From: Marinobacter sp.
GTDB lineage: Bacteria; Pseudomonadota; Gammaproteobacteria; Pseudomonadales; Oleiphilaceae
DNA length: 6,693 nucleotides
Direction: 5' to 3'
Assembly: GCA_017643965.1 (NCBI GenBank)
Contig: JAEPMM010000187.1
Span: 1 to 6,693 of the forward strand
Of this stretch, positions 5,949 through 6,693 are shown piece by piece. The notes below the pieces were generated by a model that searched no databases, had not been told where the DNA came from, and saw only the letters and a program-made list of their open reading frames with translations. A program made the position numbers and the translations under genes. Every line of letters begins with the position of its first letter. Positions within the stretch are counted from its first letter, which is position 1.

Positions 5949-6693
5949 TCATTGCCGTCCCCATTCATTTCCTCCCATTTCAACCAACCGAGACGCGGCT
6001 CGTCGAAAGGAAAAGGCGAGATCATTGGCGGACGATAGCTGTGCCAGTGACACGCCAATTCGACCCGTCGCCGACCACTCATAATATTCTCCCTCTTTGG
6101 TGCGAATCATGGTCGTCGCAAAGGAACTCGAGTTCCCCCCCTTCTCATTGACAATCAATTCTCCATCTCCATCACTGCTTTCGATTTGCGCTTCAAAATC
6201 AACAAACAATTCGTTGAGCGGGACTTGTGCCGCCAGCACCAAGCGGGTGCGAGATTCATAACACGCGTCAATGAGGGTCACGAACCGTCGCGCTTCGTTG
6301 AGGTGATTGGCATCCAGCTGGGGGACGCGTTCCATGATGATGACCGGAAATCGGCAGCAGAGGGAAATATAATCAGCCGCCCCAAGCGGTTGGTAGCACA
6401 GCTCGGAAAAGTCAAACCAGGCACACCGGGCATTGAATCGGCCAACCTGGACGGTGCGACCAAAGAGCACAGAAATGGTCTCGGCCTCAGTTCCGGATGC
6501 AGTGTCACCAAATATTTCTTCCAACTGCGCCTGTATGTTGTTGTTAGTATTATTATCGCCATGAATATCATTGTTTGACCAAAAATAGGATTGACCATCC
6601 GCTCGATTTTCAAGTCGATAATCCTTCTGGGAATCCTCCATAGAAATAATGTCGGACGTGTTTTTCAACATGTCGATGAATGGTAAAAAGAGG
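5949..6693 (-). CDS. zapE: AFG1/ZapE-family ATPase, C-terminal part (cut by window edge)
   Basis: Members of this P-loop family act in cell division (ZapE in E. coli) or in quality control of membrane proteins (mitochondrial AFG1). The frame runs open off the right edge, so the true start and the Walker A and B motifs lie outside. Of 247 visible residues, the first (LFLPFIDMLKN) match the family's FLPFI segment, followed by DYRL at 24-27. The core is GRTVQV at 78-83, FDFSELCYQPLGAADYISL at 93-110, and NEARRFVTLIDACYE at 132-146, the most conserved C-terminal block. RRAASRLVEM at 230-239 closes the domain. Two inserts are unusual: an Asn/Asp-rich stretch at 39-53, and a polar segment of about 60 residues before FRRAASRL. 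The ATG at 6669-6671 is internal, because similarity continues upstream of it. The symbol is by family; a divergent AFG1-like paralogue is possible. Confidence 0.88.
   Translation of the reverse strand, partial: LFLPFIDMLKNTSDIISMEDSQKDYRLENRADGQSYFWSNNDIHGDNNTNNNIQAQLEEIFGDTASGTEAETISVLFGRTVQVGRFNARCAWFDFSELCYQPLGAADYISLCCRFPVIIMERVPQLDANHLNEARRFVTLIDACYESRTRLVLAAQVPLNELFVDFEAQIESSDGDGELIVNEKGGNSSSFATTMIRTKEGEYYEWSATGRIGVSLAQLSSANDLAFSFRRAASRLVEMGGNEWGRQ

Noticed and set aside
5425..6084. Plus-strand open frame of 219 codons crossing the antiporter start, the gap and the ATPase end
   Set aside because: It is antisense to two well-recognised genes and runs through a dispersed repeat. There is no sign of a domain or ribosome site.

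Overview
The window holds about six genes or gene remnants, all read on the minus strand. The organism is probably a free-living, perhaps marine, gammaproteobacterium. That rests on a YcbB-type L,D-transpeptidase, an AFG1/ZapE ATPase, a YrbG-type exchanger and an IS66 remnant of a kind common in proteobacteria. The genus cannot be fixed from this stretch. The fused SecDF is of a type I associate more with Alphaproteobacteria, so an alphaproteobacterial or mixed origin is possible.

Right to left, in the direction of transcription, the layout is as follows. (1) 6693-5949 is the C-terminal two thirds of an AFG1/ZapE-family ATPase, cut by the window edge. (2) 5663-4716 is a complete Na+/Ca2+ exchanger of the CaCA family. 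(3) About 4409-4131 is the C-terminal tail of an IS66 transposase, a dead remnant. (4) 4071-3685 is a small secreted or membrane-anchored protein of unknown function. (5) 3613-1091 is a fused SecD-SecF translocase subunit interrupted by one in-frame TAG codon. (6) 872-1 is the N-terminal half of a periplasmic YcbB/LdtD-type L,D-transpeptidase, cut by the left edge.

Three near-identical copies of a 20-base sequence, TGAATGTYCGCTTTGCGACC, lie between genes, all in the same orientation. One forms a large imperfect palindrome downstream of secDF, one abuts the broken end of the IS66 remnant, and one lies five bases past the ATPase stop codon. They look like members of a dispersed intergenic repeat family.

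The genes do not form an obvious pathway. The common theme is the cell envelope: protein translocation, ion transport and peptidoglycan cross-linking. The IS66 debris, the repeats and the broken secDF mark this as a region under decay or rearrangement. I found no CRISPR array, no tRNA or rRNA and no complete mobile element. The observation most worth checking is the TAG inside secDF, because the reading frame and protein similarity continue straight through it.
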